Made by a program: the position numbers and the translations under genes. A DNA stretch of 64,000 nucleotides. Source: Hermetia illucens. Its lineage: Eukaryota; Arthropoda; Insecta; Diptera; Stratiomyidae. The stretch spans positions 150,522,027-150,586,026 of the forward strand of contig NC_051852.1 of NCBI RefSeq assembly GCF_905115235.1. Direction: 5' to 3'. The notes under the pieces were generated by a model. The model ran no database searches. It was given only the letters and a program-made list of their open reading frames with translations, and was not told the DNA's origin. This document shows, one piece after another, positions 10,970 to 20,339 of the stretch. Each line of letters starts with the position of its first letter. The stretch's first letter is position 1.

Positions 10970-11942
10970 AGTTCAAAGCATGCCGTTTCGTATCCAGGTT
11001 TTGTTTTGTTTGTACACGAAGATGGAAAATCTTAGAAAGACACGTCCGTCCCAAGTCCGCCACGCAAACGCTGGAGCTACAGCGGGCGCGTGCGGGATTC
11101 GCACCTACTAGAAACCACCCCCGGTCTATTAGTTTGCGGGGTAGATTTGCTCGTGGGCACTCGTCCTTTTCCTCATTTCGGCTTTCCTCCTTTTTTGCTC
11201 TTTCAGTAACTCCTCCTGTGTTTTCACGATTGCGGAGCAAACTGTAAGCCAGTTCTCCTCGGAACTCAGCATCTCCGCAACTAAGTTTTCCGGGCTCCCG
11301 CTCCTGCCTAACACTTAGTTTAGGCTCCTCCTCTCCATTACAAATCTTGAACAGGGAAACAGCACATGCTCTGGGTCCTCCGGTATTCCACTGCATCTAG
11401 GACAATTCGCAACGGCGCAGATACTGCTTGTAGCAACCACCGTGTCTAGTGAGGAATTAGGTAATGTGGTAGTTGGTCTCCCTATGTTTCTCCTTAAGCC
11501 ACACCCTAATGTTTGGAATGAGCCTGTGCGTCTACAGAACTTTAGTTGTCTCGTTCCATCTGTGTTGCCAGAGATCATGCGTCTCTAACCTCTAACCCAC
11601 CAACATTCGGCAACATTTTTGCAAGTGCCGCTGTGGCACTGGCTGCCTTTTGGCGTGCATATTCTAGGTGTTCCCTGAAGCTCAATTTGGTGTCAACTAT
11701 CACCCCCACGTATTTGATAGCCGGCTTCGATATGATATGCACCGACTTCTACTTTCACAGTGTTATTTTTCCTGCGGTTGGTTATTAAGGCCGCCTCCAT
11801 TGGCACGTCCACCAAGGCCACCAGGGAATAGCCGAGCATTCCTAGCAAGGAATTTATCGCGTTATCCCGGTGGTACCCCGGATGTGACAATGTACTCTTT
11901 GGGGCCCTCAGCTGTCCCGTACCAGAGTGTCCTTTCTGAAAG
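10970..11942 (-). mobile_element. R1-like LINE fragment, unit A
   Basis: Reading leftward, the fragment begins at about 11942 with the RT phrase LWYGTAEGPKEYIVTSGV, jumps by deletion to KLSFREHLEYARQKAA, and ends with the ORF2 zinc motif PRCSGIPEDPEHVLF and SPENLVAEMLSSEENWL. The fuller copy in unit C (40265-42245) shows what is missing. The 5' junction 'gaaaggtaggtaggtaattt' at 11937-11956 is shared exactly with unit B but not C. The 3' part to 10970 is untranslated. Confidence 0.8.
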
Positions 11943-12329
11943 GTAGGTAGGTAATTTTTTGTCAATACAAAAGTACAGAATTAGCAAAAAATTAAAATTT
12001 TAAAAGTGAAATTTCCCCTCATACCTGTTAATTCCAAATTATGGTTTACTTATTATTCTCCGATTTTAGCTCTCATTTTAAAGGGTGTCCCTCTTCGTTT
12101 CTTTCTTAAAATAGCAAAACATCTTTTAAATTTCTTTATATTTTGATGTTCTATTGGAAATCTCTTGTGAATCTATTGAAATGTTTATTCAATAAATGCA
12201 TTTCCTTGACATGTGAAAGAAATAAAATAGAATGAATTTTCTAAGTCTAGAAAACGTGCTAATGTAGACTTCAAAGAAAATTGACGTATTGTCAGAAAAT
12301 TCTTTATTTAAATAAGTGAATGTAAAGAC

Positions 12330-12747
12330 CACTTTGGCGCCTTCAAGTCATAATCTTCAGTGATGCATAAATGGGAGTTTCTTAAATAGAGGAATGCATA
12401 AAATGAATACAATGAATAAGTATCATTCATCTTTTCCAAAGGGGGTGATGTTTGGATGTTGGTGTATAAAGAGCTTTGCTTGCGAAAGTATGTAGGTTGG
12501 TAGGATTAGGTTTAGGCAATAGAAATCAGTGCGAAACCAAACCTGCTACTACTTGTTGAATACTCGAATATCAGATCTATGCTTTTGCTGGAGGGTGTCT
12601 TGTCCTACAGACCAGCAGTTTAAATTTACATCTGAAGATAAACCAGGAGACATCAAGAAAATCGTTCACGATAGTTTGGAAATGTTCTTTGACACACTGG
12701 CCCGAAATGACCTCAAGAAAGTATTGAGTAAAGTTATTGGTTTTTAA
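12330..12747 (+). other. Duplicated coding-like segment of unknown identity, unit A
   Basis: At 12613 a good splice-acceptor-like 'cttgtcctacag' precedes an open stretch beginning DQQFKFTSEDKPGDIKKIVH and ending LEMFFDTLARNDLKK. The unit B counterpart (28350-28450) reads DQQFRFTVEDKPGGIKKIIH and LEALFETLASNDLK. The two align without any indel over about 106 bp although flanking DNA has drifted. I do not recognise the protein. It may be a decayed exon of a host gene carried along in the duplications. Confidence 0.45.
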
Positions 12748-12769
12748 GATTTTGTTGAAAACAAAACGG

Positions 12770-13950
12770 TCAAGGGTGACGGTAAGAGGGTAGTATAGGT
12801 CCCAGGGCGAAACGTGGTTTGGAGCCCATGATGGAGCATAAAACCTAGGAAAAGCCTGCTGAACCAACACCAACAGTTCTGCTAGCAAACCTTATCTCGA
12901 CCTTCACGTGGTGATCGCTAGGAGTTCTTTATTAATGAAAAACTGCGGACGGAGAAAGATGAAGGCGAGTCTTCCACGTCTAAAAACGGGACAAATTGTA
13001 CCATTTGGTCCTACAGGTTGGGTACTGATGTTACGAAGCCACAGGAGGAGCTCGGACAGGATGGACTCAGACAGGATTTAAAACGACGAACCCGGGAACG
13101 ACAACGGAACAACGATTTGCGCATTTTCTCATGAAACGTGCGCTCTCTGTACAGACCGAATTCTGCTGAACAGATAGCCGATACCCTGTCCTCATATAAG
13201 GCTGATATAACAGCTTTGCAAGAGATGCGCTGGACAGGGACTGGTTTCCTGGAGAAGAGCCACTACACCATATATTATAGCGGCCATCCAGTAGGTTTCT
13301 TAGTCAGCCGAAAAATAAAACCTGCTGTTATCGGCTTTGAAAGTATAAGCAAACGGCTATGCACCCTGCGCTTGCGAGGTAAATTTAGAAATATAAGCAT
13401 CATAAACGTTCACGCCCTTACAGAGGAGACTACAGAGTCGGAGAAGGATATCTTCTACGAGGCAGTTGAGGGGACCCTCGAAGTCTGCCCCAAGTATGAT
13501 ATCAAAATCATACTTGCAGATTTCAACAGACGGGACGGAGCTTGTATTTAGGCTATGCGTCGACTTCCATTGCTTACATGGGGATATCTGGTAACGGACT
13601 GCGGATTAACAATAGCGCACGAAATGGTAGTTGGAAATACCTTGTTTGCGCGGAAAGCGGGCCACAAGGATACGTGGGCCTCTCCAGACGGGACAACTTT
13701 CAACCAAATTAATTACTGCTGATCGAATGCCGCCGCCTCTCAGCCTTGATGAATGTCAGAATATATAGGGATGCCAATATAGACTCAGATCACTATCTCG
13801 TTGGCATAGTGCTCCAGGCTCGAATAGCAACACTTATAGTCCTCTCTGACGGTCAGGTGATTGTAAATACTGAACGCATTCACAACACAGCCCTCCGTAA
13901 CACCTGTAAGGGAGAAAGGGGTAATAAGGAGGTCCAGGCATCCTAGTTTT
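12770..13950 (+). mobile_element. RTE-like LINE, 5' region and endonuclease
   Basis: The leader at 12770-13130 and the endonuclease match a second copy at 44440-45143 and an inverted piece at 14575-14890. The frame 13138-13551 reads VRSLYRPNSAEQIADTLSSY, ITALQEMRWTGTGFLEKS, YYSGHP, GFLVSRKIKPAVIGFE, LRLRGKFRNISIINVHALTE and IILADFN, matching the endonuclease often annotated in databases as craniofacial development protein 2-like. After stops, MNVRIYRDANIDSDHYLVGI (13746-13810) supplies the final SDH-type motif. It is broken and lacks RT. Confidence 0.8.
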
Positions 13951-14330
13951 GCGCCGATGTTCACTAAATTGCTATCCCTAAAGGTGTCTGGTATCCTTGC
14001 CTACGCTATCGATCCATATCAGGCAGGGTCTGTCACGCTTTTTTTTCTGTCATACATATTGCCCTTGTAGGCTTTCCGAGTTGGATCATCTTCATCCACG
14101 GATCAAGTGATCCGCCCACCGTAAGCTATTGGGCTTACGGGGCTAACATTATATAAGCTATGAAATCGTCAATCCTAATGCGGGCGATTGAAAATTTGTT
14201 GAAAGATTCTTCTTTCAAACACGGCTAAGTATTCCAAATTATTCTTGCTAAGAATCCAAGTTTCCGTGGAATACATGAGGACTGCCAAGATTATTGTCTG
14301 GTGTTTTTCATCGAGCCCGGAACATCATCC
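13950..14330 (-). mobile_element. RTE-like LINE 3' fragment, minus strand
   Basis: Matches the longer minus-strand piece at 28844-29480 and the short one at 49636-49825 ('tttgcgccgatgttcacta' with 'ctatccctaaaggtgtctg' and 'atattgcccttgtaggcttt'). It represents the C-terminal part and 3' end of an RTE-like ORF2. Heavily decayed. Confidence 0.6.
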
Positions 14331-14574
14331 CAATGAAATAGTGATCCGAGTCCATATTCGCCCCCTTCTATTTTCTGGCATTCATTGAGGCTGAGAGGTG
14401 TTGGCGTTCGATTAACACCGAACTGCGTTCGGGATAGACCAGGTACTCCCAACAACCCTCTCGTGTGAGACTACTAGTTAAATAATTTGCAGCCCGCGAG
14501 GCTTGTTTTGTGAAGTTTGCCCTTCAAGCAGAACGCAGGTTTCGTTCTTTCTATTCCGAGCATATGGTTTACTT

Positions 14575-15300
14575 ACTTACTTAATGACTGCTATAATATA
14601 CGTTATAGCCGCTCTTCTCCAGGAAATATTGCCTTGTGCAGCTCATCTCCAGTGACCCGGTAATATCATCCTTATATAGGGGCAGGGTATCGGTTAGCTG
14701 CTTATCGATTCCTGTTCTGCAGGAGAAGCACATGTTCCATGCGAAAATGCTTTCTATGTAGGGTTTTCAACCCTACGCAAATCCCAGCCTGAAGGAGCAG
14801 TTAGTACAGTTTGTCCCAAGTTTAGGCCCAGGAGACTTGTCTTCATCCTTCCCGGTTTCCGATTTTTCAAAACAAAGAATTTTTCATAAGAAACAATTTC
14901 CAGCGACCAGCAATGCTCAGTTTACGCCTGTACCATTTCGGTAGAACTAGCTCCTGTTGTGGTGATATTATCATCTTTGGGTGAGGATATGTTCGAGATA
15001 GTAACAAACTTTTGCTTTTTGAGTCCTGGTCGTTCTTCCATCCCCGCTGATTCCTCAGCTTATAATTGCAGGGGACTAAACCGTTTCCTACTGAAATACT
15101 CCAGCCGCTTGATGTCAATGACCGAATGCCCCCGCTCAAGCATTCGGCAGGCTTTCTTTGCAAATTTGAATAGTAGTTTGTTGTTGTGGGTTCTTTCCTA
15201 TACTCGACAAAAAGCTGCTATTTTCTGGTATTTCAGCTTACTATTTAGTCCCTCCCCTTGCCGGTTAAGAATTGCCTGACGGTTACCACAAATAGGTGGG
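14575..15300 (-). mobile_element. RTE-like LINE 5' fragment, minus strand
   Basis: Read leftward, 14890-14599 repeats the leader and endonuclease start of the element at 12770, including the self-complementary 'gtagggttgaaaaccctac', the ACCGATACCCTG block and 'ttcctggagaagagc'. Upstream of it (15280-14867) is an interrupted open stretch including AKKACRMLERGHSVIDIKRL that may be a first ORF, but I do not recognise it. 15300-15470 holds nothing recognisable. Confidence 0.6.
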
Positions 15301-15503
15301 ACTAAAATTTGGCAGCATAGCTGTAGATCGTTTCTTTTGTCATGGATGTATTATCTGTTTTGCACGATTTTGAAGTATATTTTATATCGCCAATTGTACT
15401 ATTTAACGTAGGTTGATGGAGGTGGAATCTTCAAAAGACATTGGATCTTTTACCCGGTGTCATTTTGACAGTGCAACTGTTTCCACACTCCTTCCTCACG
15501 AAA

Positions 15504-15519
15504 CCACCGCAGAATGTTA
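15504..15519. repeat. Target-site duplication, left copy
   Basis: 'ccaccgcagaatgtta' directly left of the LINE tail. The identical 16 bases occur at 20264-20279 right of the LINE 5' end, and once only in the empty site of unit A (4544-4559). Confidence 0.92.
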
Positions 15520-15604
15520 TTATTATTATTCTGTTAAGGGAAAGTCGCACTGCGTCCTTGAAGAACTATTGTGCCCCTTTTACTGGTTATAGTGTACCTG
15601 TTGA

Positions 15605-16369
15605 TCATAGTATCTCAAGCAGGCCTGTAACCGTTAGGAACTTTAGTATGTTCCCCACTTCCAGAAGTTTCAGCTTTGCATCTGGTATTAAGTGTTCTCC
15701 CAGATGTATCGACCTACTTTGCACAAGTGCCGGACACTGTCCCAGGACGTGCATAGAGGTTTCGTCCTCCTCCTCACAGAACCTGCAGGCAATGTCCGTA
15801 GATATCCCTAGCTTCCCTAGGTGGTAGTTCAGCCGACAGTGACCAGTGAGAATTCCCACTATGATTTGAAGGTTCTTTTTGGTGAGGTTTAAGCAATCCT
15901 TTGTACGCATGGGTTCGTATCCCCCAATAAGCACCCTGGACTGCTCCATCCCTGGTAGGCCCGCCCAATATAGTCCCCTCAACCGTTTCTCTTCGTTTCT
16001 TAGATTCATAGCCATGAAACCGTTTCCGATTCCACAGAAGGGTTCTGGCCCGTGTAAAGGCATGCCTGCTCCCTTCTTGGCTAGTTCATCCGCTGCCTCA
16101 TTGCCTTCCAGCCCAGCATGGCCTGGAACCCAAAGTATCCAGACCTTGTTGGGCGAGCCGAGTGTATTCAGTCTCTCAAGGCATTCCCATACCAACTTAG
16201 AGTTCACCTGGTTGGACCTAAGTGCCTTGATCGCTGCTTGGCTATCGGTGAGAATAGCTATGTTCTGCCCCCTGTAGTTCCTCTGCAGATTAAAGGAGGC
16301 ACATTTGTCTATGGCGTAAATTTCCGCCTGGAATATGCTAGTGTACCTGCCCATTGGCTCAAAGTACAT
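15605..16369 (-). pseudogene. LINE ORF2, RNase H and C-terminal zinc region
   Basis: The 254-codon frame carries IFQAEIYAIDKC (Glu), IAILTDSQAAIKALRS (Asp), ILWVPGHAGLEGNEAADELA (His and last Asp), so all RNase H catalytic positions except the first, which lies in the previous frame, are kept. The C-terminal half contains IVGILTGHCRLNYHLGKLGI and the zinc-binding CRFCEEEDETSMHVLGQCP. The stop at 15605 is followed by a short 3' leader and the tail. Confidence 0.88.
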
Positions 16370-17013
16370 TTTCCTTGGACCAATGACACCGGCACCCGCT
16401 CCCTCTGCTGTGAGGGGTCCGTCAGTCCGTCAGTGTACCAAGTAATCAGTTGCTGGTTTAAGCCGTATGTCGCAGCCACGCTCTCCCAGTTTGCCTTGTT
16501 ACTCCAACGTGTTTCAAACTTCTTATCGAAGTGAAACCTCGTTGTCATGTTGTCCCTCGGTATCAGTAATTCGGGATACCGCCTAGAAAGGATATCAATC
16601 TTCCTTCGATTTAGGCAGCGCCTCGCCTCACTCATGCTACCGGCCATCCTGAATATTGATCTCCTTGTCTGCATCTGTATGTGCAGATGGAGAGGGGTTA
16701 ATCCCAGAAGGACCTCCAGGGATGCCGTTGGGCATGTCCTCATGGCCCCACTGATACACACGCAAGCCAGCCTTTGGAGCTTATGTAATTCCCTGGCTTG
16801 TGTGCTGAGTTGGGTTCTTTCTGCCCAGATTACCGCTCCATAGGTAATCATTGGTCTTACTATTGCAGTATATATCCAAAGTAGTATCTTCGGGCTGCAA
16901 CCCGATTTTTTTCCTGCTGTGGATCTGCAAGTCATCAGAGCCCTCGTGGCTTTCCGACAAGTGTTTCCGACATGTGTCTTCCAGAGTAATTTTTGGTCTA
17001 GCGTGATTCCCAA
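16309..17013 (-). pseudogene. LINE ORF2, RT thumb and connection to RNase H
   Basis: Continues the RT in a new frame: MGITLDQKLLWKTHVGNTC, ATRALMTCRSTAGKKSG, IVRPMITYGAVIWAER and LQRLACVCISGAMRTCPTAS, all typical of the region after the YADD box in LOA and R1-type LINEs. It reaches the first RNase H motif (TWYTDGLTDP). There the 8-base unit 'ctgacgga' is tandemly duplicated at about 16423-16440, which changes the frame. Confidence 0.85.
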
Positions 17014-18583
17014 ATATTTGACCTCTGTTTCTCATATCATGTAATGTTATGGCTTTCAGGTGATCCAGCTTATGCCTCCTAGTGAATGGTACTATGGTGG
17101 TTTTGGTTGGGTTGATCCGCAGTCCCACCTTCCTGCACCAGGCACTAGTAACCCTTAATCCAGTTTGGATTCTATCACATAGGGTATCTTCATATTTGCC
17201 CCTACAGATTAGAACAATGTCGTCTGCGTAGCCCTGGACTTGTATTCCAGTATTAGTTAACACGTCCAGGAGTTCATCCACTACCATACTCCACATCAGC
17301 GGCGATAGTACTCCGCCCTGTGGACAGCCTTGAGTGGTGTTCATGATAATAGAATTTGTACCTGTTTGTACCTCTATTTGTCTGCTTTCTTGCATTTTGC
17401 CCATCCAGAGTGCCAGGGTGTTTCCCACTCCTTTGCGGCTCAGGGCATCCTGTATCTCTGTGTGCGATGTGTTGTCGAATGCTCCTTCGATATCCAAAAA
17501 CGCGCACAGTGCAATTTCTTTTGTTTCTATGGCGTCCCGTAGTACCTCTGTCAGCTGATACAGAGCAGTTTCAGTTGACTTTCCTGCCCGGTAAGCGTGT
17601 TGACAGTGGTGTAAGGGATTACGCTTTAGAACGTTAGTTCTAATATAGTTGTCTATGACCTTCTTCACCGTTTTGAGTACGAACGATGTTAGGCAGATTG
17701 GTCTGCAAGATTTAGGGTGAAAAGGATCCTTTTTACCCGCCTTCGGAATAAAGACCACTTTTGCCCGTCTCCATGCCCTTGGCATGTAACCTAGTGCTAT
17801 GCTCCCCCTTACCACCCTCAGAAGAGACTCTAAGATAATTCCTAGGCCTCTCTGGATAAGTGCTGGGAAAATGCCATCTGCTCCGGGAGATTTCATTGGT
17901 TGAAAGGTTCCCACTGCCCATCTTAGCCTAGCTTCTGAGCATACCTCTTTTGCTAGTTTCCAGCTCTCTTTCCTTCCCCTTTTATTCGTTGTTGGGATGT
18001 CAGGCAGATTATTGGAGTTACCCTCAATGTCGAATCTGATTATCCTGTGATCAGACATTGAGGGTTCATCCGACACCCTCCAATTCCTGACCATCCCATT
18101 CATTAGGGTATTTCCTAGAGTTATATCTAGTACCTCTTGTCTGGTGCTGGTCACAAATGTTGGAGTGTTCCCTACAGTGTATGTTTCTAACTTATTACTA
18201 AGAATAAATTCGAGAAGGTATTCACCTCTACGATTGGTGTCACTGCTTCCCCACACTTCGTGGTGGGCGTTGGCATCGCAGACGAGATGAAGTGGTATTG
18301 CCCTCTTCTCGCAATACTCCGTCAGCTTTGCGACTTGTCCCGGTGGAGCCCGGCTCTCGTCTCCTGGGAAGTATCCCGATGCTACAACTACCTCAGACCG
18401 CGAATCTGCCCCCGGTACACCCAGGGCTCCTGAGCCAGCACTATTCCAATGTTCTCCTTGGAATTTGCCCTTGCAATCACTGCAGATGCTGCTCTCGCAT
18501 GGTGGAGGTTTATCTGGGCTATCCCAGTGTTGGCCATTGGCTCCGTTATTGTTTGGAGCTCTTCTCCACTGTCGGAGTGTCAC
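16781..18583 (-). pseudogene. LINE ORF2, endonuclease and reverse transcriptase part, damaged
   Basis: The 600-codon frame is a composite. The true ORF2 start is probably ATG 18537-18535 in another frame (MANTGIAQINLHHARAAS, then IGIVLAQEPWVYRG), which ends at a stop at 18390-18388. A deletion of about 60-65 codons then joins the endonuclease to VVVASGYFPGDE in the 600-codon frame, which continues with HLVCDANAHHEVWGSSDTN and DEPSMSDHRIIRF. A second deletion removes most of the linker, so SPGADGIFPAL follows about 120 bases later instead of the usual 600 or so. The RT is otherwise rich in motifs: CAFLDIEGAFDNTS, TQGCPQGGVLSPLMW and the catalytic GYADDIVL. A one-base frame change near 17035 ends the useful frame. 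Confidence 0.88.
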
Positions 18584-19850
18584 CCTCCTCCTCCGACATG
18601 GCGCTTTCCTGCGCGTCGCTGTCCACCCCGAGCCCTAGGAGTCCTAGGTCTAGGTCGTCCAGCTTCTGCTCTTCACTGGGCAGCAGGTCTATTTCCCTGG
18701 TTGATCCCGTTCTTTCCGCCTCTATGGCTTCCGCGACTTCTTCAGGAACCTCGGTAAGTTTTCCACCCGATGCCTCCTCCGAGGTCTCTTTCCTTGGCTT
18801 TTCCTTGTGCACATGCACGGGTATGTTGCCAAATCGGTAGTTGATATGACAACTCCGACGTTTAATTGTCTCTAGGGATCGGTCATCTACGCCGATCGTG
18901 AGGAGTTTACCCTTTCCTTCCACCTTGTTTCTGAAGACTCTCCATAGTCGAGTATGGAGATCTTCGTTCTGAGCAATTAGGAGTCTCATAAGGTCTTCTG
19001 TTACTATTGCCGCGGCCTTTGGGAAAAAAATTGTCACCATGTGGGCTCCTGGTATATCATCTCCAGCACATGTTGACAGTTCCACCCCTTCCCAGCCTGG
19101 CAATCTAGGAATTATGGTTCTAACCCATTCTGCGGTACCTTCCGTCGCGTAGTCCACCAGTATAAGGCCTGGTCGAAAGCGTATCCCGGTGAACACCAGT
19201 TTCGACGTCCAACCCTTGATCATCTGCTTGACGACAAGTTCTTCAATGATTTCCTGTTCCTCCCGAGTGAGTATTTGCTCGGGAAACCTTTTTGGCAGTA
19301 TGGCCAGTCGAATGCCCTTGACCGCACTAGCATAGCTAATGCCGGGCTTCCTGGGTCCTGCCTTCACTCCTGACCTGCCCGGGTTTTCTCCTCCCGTGGG
19401 TTCAGGTCTGGGTTTTTTGGGAGAATTCCCTTCATGCGGGCTGATCTCTGCTGCTCCCCGCTTTCTCGGCTCCGGTAGAGATGGCTTAGGTCTGTCCTGA
19501 GCCTTCTTAAGGGCCTCTTCTGGTTTCAGGCCTTCTTTCAGATAGCGCAGGTACCATTTAACCCCGGCGCCACTGAGACCTGTCTCCTTCCTGACGTCTG
19601 TTATATTTATCTCAGACGTGCTTTTGCTGGTCCCTGCTCTTTGAGCAGTGGTGTTCGTTGGCTGTAGTCCACGCAGTATACCAATGCTCACCTTGCATCC
19701 ACTGCTTGACGTCCCAACTTCTCCCTTCTTGGGTGTAGTCACCTGGCTTTCAGTAATTCGGAGACGTGCCTCCGCCTGATTAACCAGTTTTGGTGCGGTA
19801 CGGGGCCCCGCTTGTTTGGTTTTTGTTTTCTTTTCTAGTTTTGTACTCAT
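18546..19850 (-). CDS. LINE ORF1 (gag-like, DUF4780-type), 434 residues
   Basis: An intact 434-codon frame. The first 60 residues are Lys/Thr-rich; a conserved phrase GAGVKWYLRYLKEGLKPEEA lies at about 93-113; a Pro/Arg-rich linker follows to about 175. The second half (about 180-350) contains FPEQILTREEQEIIEELVV, GWTSKLVFTGIRFRPGLILV and a block ending PVHVHKEKPRKE, which fits the DUF4780 domain found in ORF1 of several insect LINEs. The tail is acidic. No CCHC zinc knuckle is visible. The product would be an RNA-binding particle protein of the retrotransposon. It ends TAA at 18548-18546, close to the ORF2 start. Confidence 0.85.
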   Translation of the reverse strand: MSTKLEKKTKTKQAGPRTAPKLVNQAEARLRITESQVTTPKKGEVGTSSSGCKVSIGILRGLQPTNTTAQRAGTSKSTSEINITDVRKETGLSGAGVKWYLRYLKEGLKPEEALKKAQDRPKPSLPEPRKRGAAEISPHEGNSPKKPRPEPTGGENPGRSGVKAGPRKPGISYASAVKGIRLAILPKRFPEQILTREEQEIIEELVVKQMIKGWTSKLVFTGIRFRPGLILVDYATEGTAEWVRTIIPRLPGWEGVELSTCAGDDIPGAHMVTIFFPKAAAIVTEDLMRLLIAQNEDLHTRLWRVFRNKVEGKGKLLTIGVDDRSLETIKRRSCHINYRFGNIPVHVHKEKPRKETSEEASGGKLTEVPEEVAEAIEAERTGSTREIDLLPSEEQKLDDLDLGLLGLGVDSDAQESAMSEEEGDTPTVEKSSKQ

Positions 19851-20263
19851 TTGATTCCCACGAGTATGGGGGTTAAGAGGTCCGCCGTGCCATAGCCCCC
19901 CGTAGCACGGTAAGATCTAACTTACTCACTGAGGCGACTAGGTATCAGTGAGGCTCCGTTCGAATACAGTCAGTTACCCCCGACTGCAAACTATCCAATG
20001 GGCACGGTTCGCATGACACCCTGGATTGGGGGAGGTGTTTTTCGACTCCCCAGTCTAGATCCGTAGCGTTTTGTTAATAGTAGGGTCACCTCGTACAGGG
20101 TGTGGCTATCACAACTCACTAACGGTCTTGGTAGACGAGAGGCTTGGCCCCTGAAAAGGCACACACCGTCCCAGAGGAGAGACAACTCATCCTTAGAGAA
20201 AGATTGGTTGGCCTCAGGGAGCTATGTTCCGCATCAGTCTATCCTGCAGTACACTGCTTGACC
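19851..20263 (-). other. LINE 5' leader
   Basis: About 410 bp between the right target duplication and the ORF1 start, without a supported gene. In this type of LINE it would hold an internal promoter; no motif is diagnosed. Confidence 0.6.
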
Positions 20264-20279
20264 CCACCGCAGAATGTTA
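20264..20279. repeat. Target-site duplication, right copy
   Basis: 'ccaccgcagaatgtta', identical to 15504-15519. After it the sequence resumes unit A homology ('ccctgcctacttttccttt'). Confidence 0.92.
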
Positions 20280-20339
20280 GGTTTCCCTGCCTACTTTTCC
20301 TTTTGCCCAGAGGTTGCACCCCTAATTCGTATCCACTAT

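Larger units (their letters stand above)
4510..12745 (+). repeat. Duplication unit A (contains astacin gene A)
   Basis: About 8.2 kb that is repeated as unit B (15475-15519 plus 20280-28450) and, without its first kilobase, as unit C (34930 to about 41470). Shared landmarks in order are the 'accaccgcagaatgtta' site (4544), an R1-like LINE end (4600-4820), a CTGTCTG-rich repeat (6040-6290), astacin gene A, a TTAA-flanked fold-back element (about 8953), a SINE inside a LINE RT piece (9522-10260), an R1-like LINE piece (10970-11942) and a coding-like segment (12330-12745). Because fossil elements share junctions between copies, the copies arose by segmental duplication, not by independent insertion. 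Confidence 0.88.
15520..20263 (-). mobile_element. LOA-like LINE inserted in unit B, near full length
   Basis: A 4744-bp non-LTR retrotransposon in minus orientation: 5' leader 20263-19851, ORF1 19850-18546, ORF2 from about 18540 to 15605, short 3' leader and a TAA-type tail (plus-strand 'tattattatt' at 15519-15530). Perfect 16-bp target-site duplications flank it, indicating target-primed insertion not long ago. ORF2 nevertheless carries several lesions (below), so the copy is not autonomous. Clade call rests on the DUF4780-like ORF1 together with RT and RNase H in ORF2. Confidence 0.93.
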
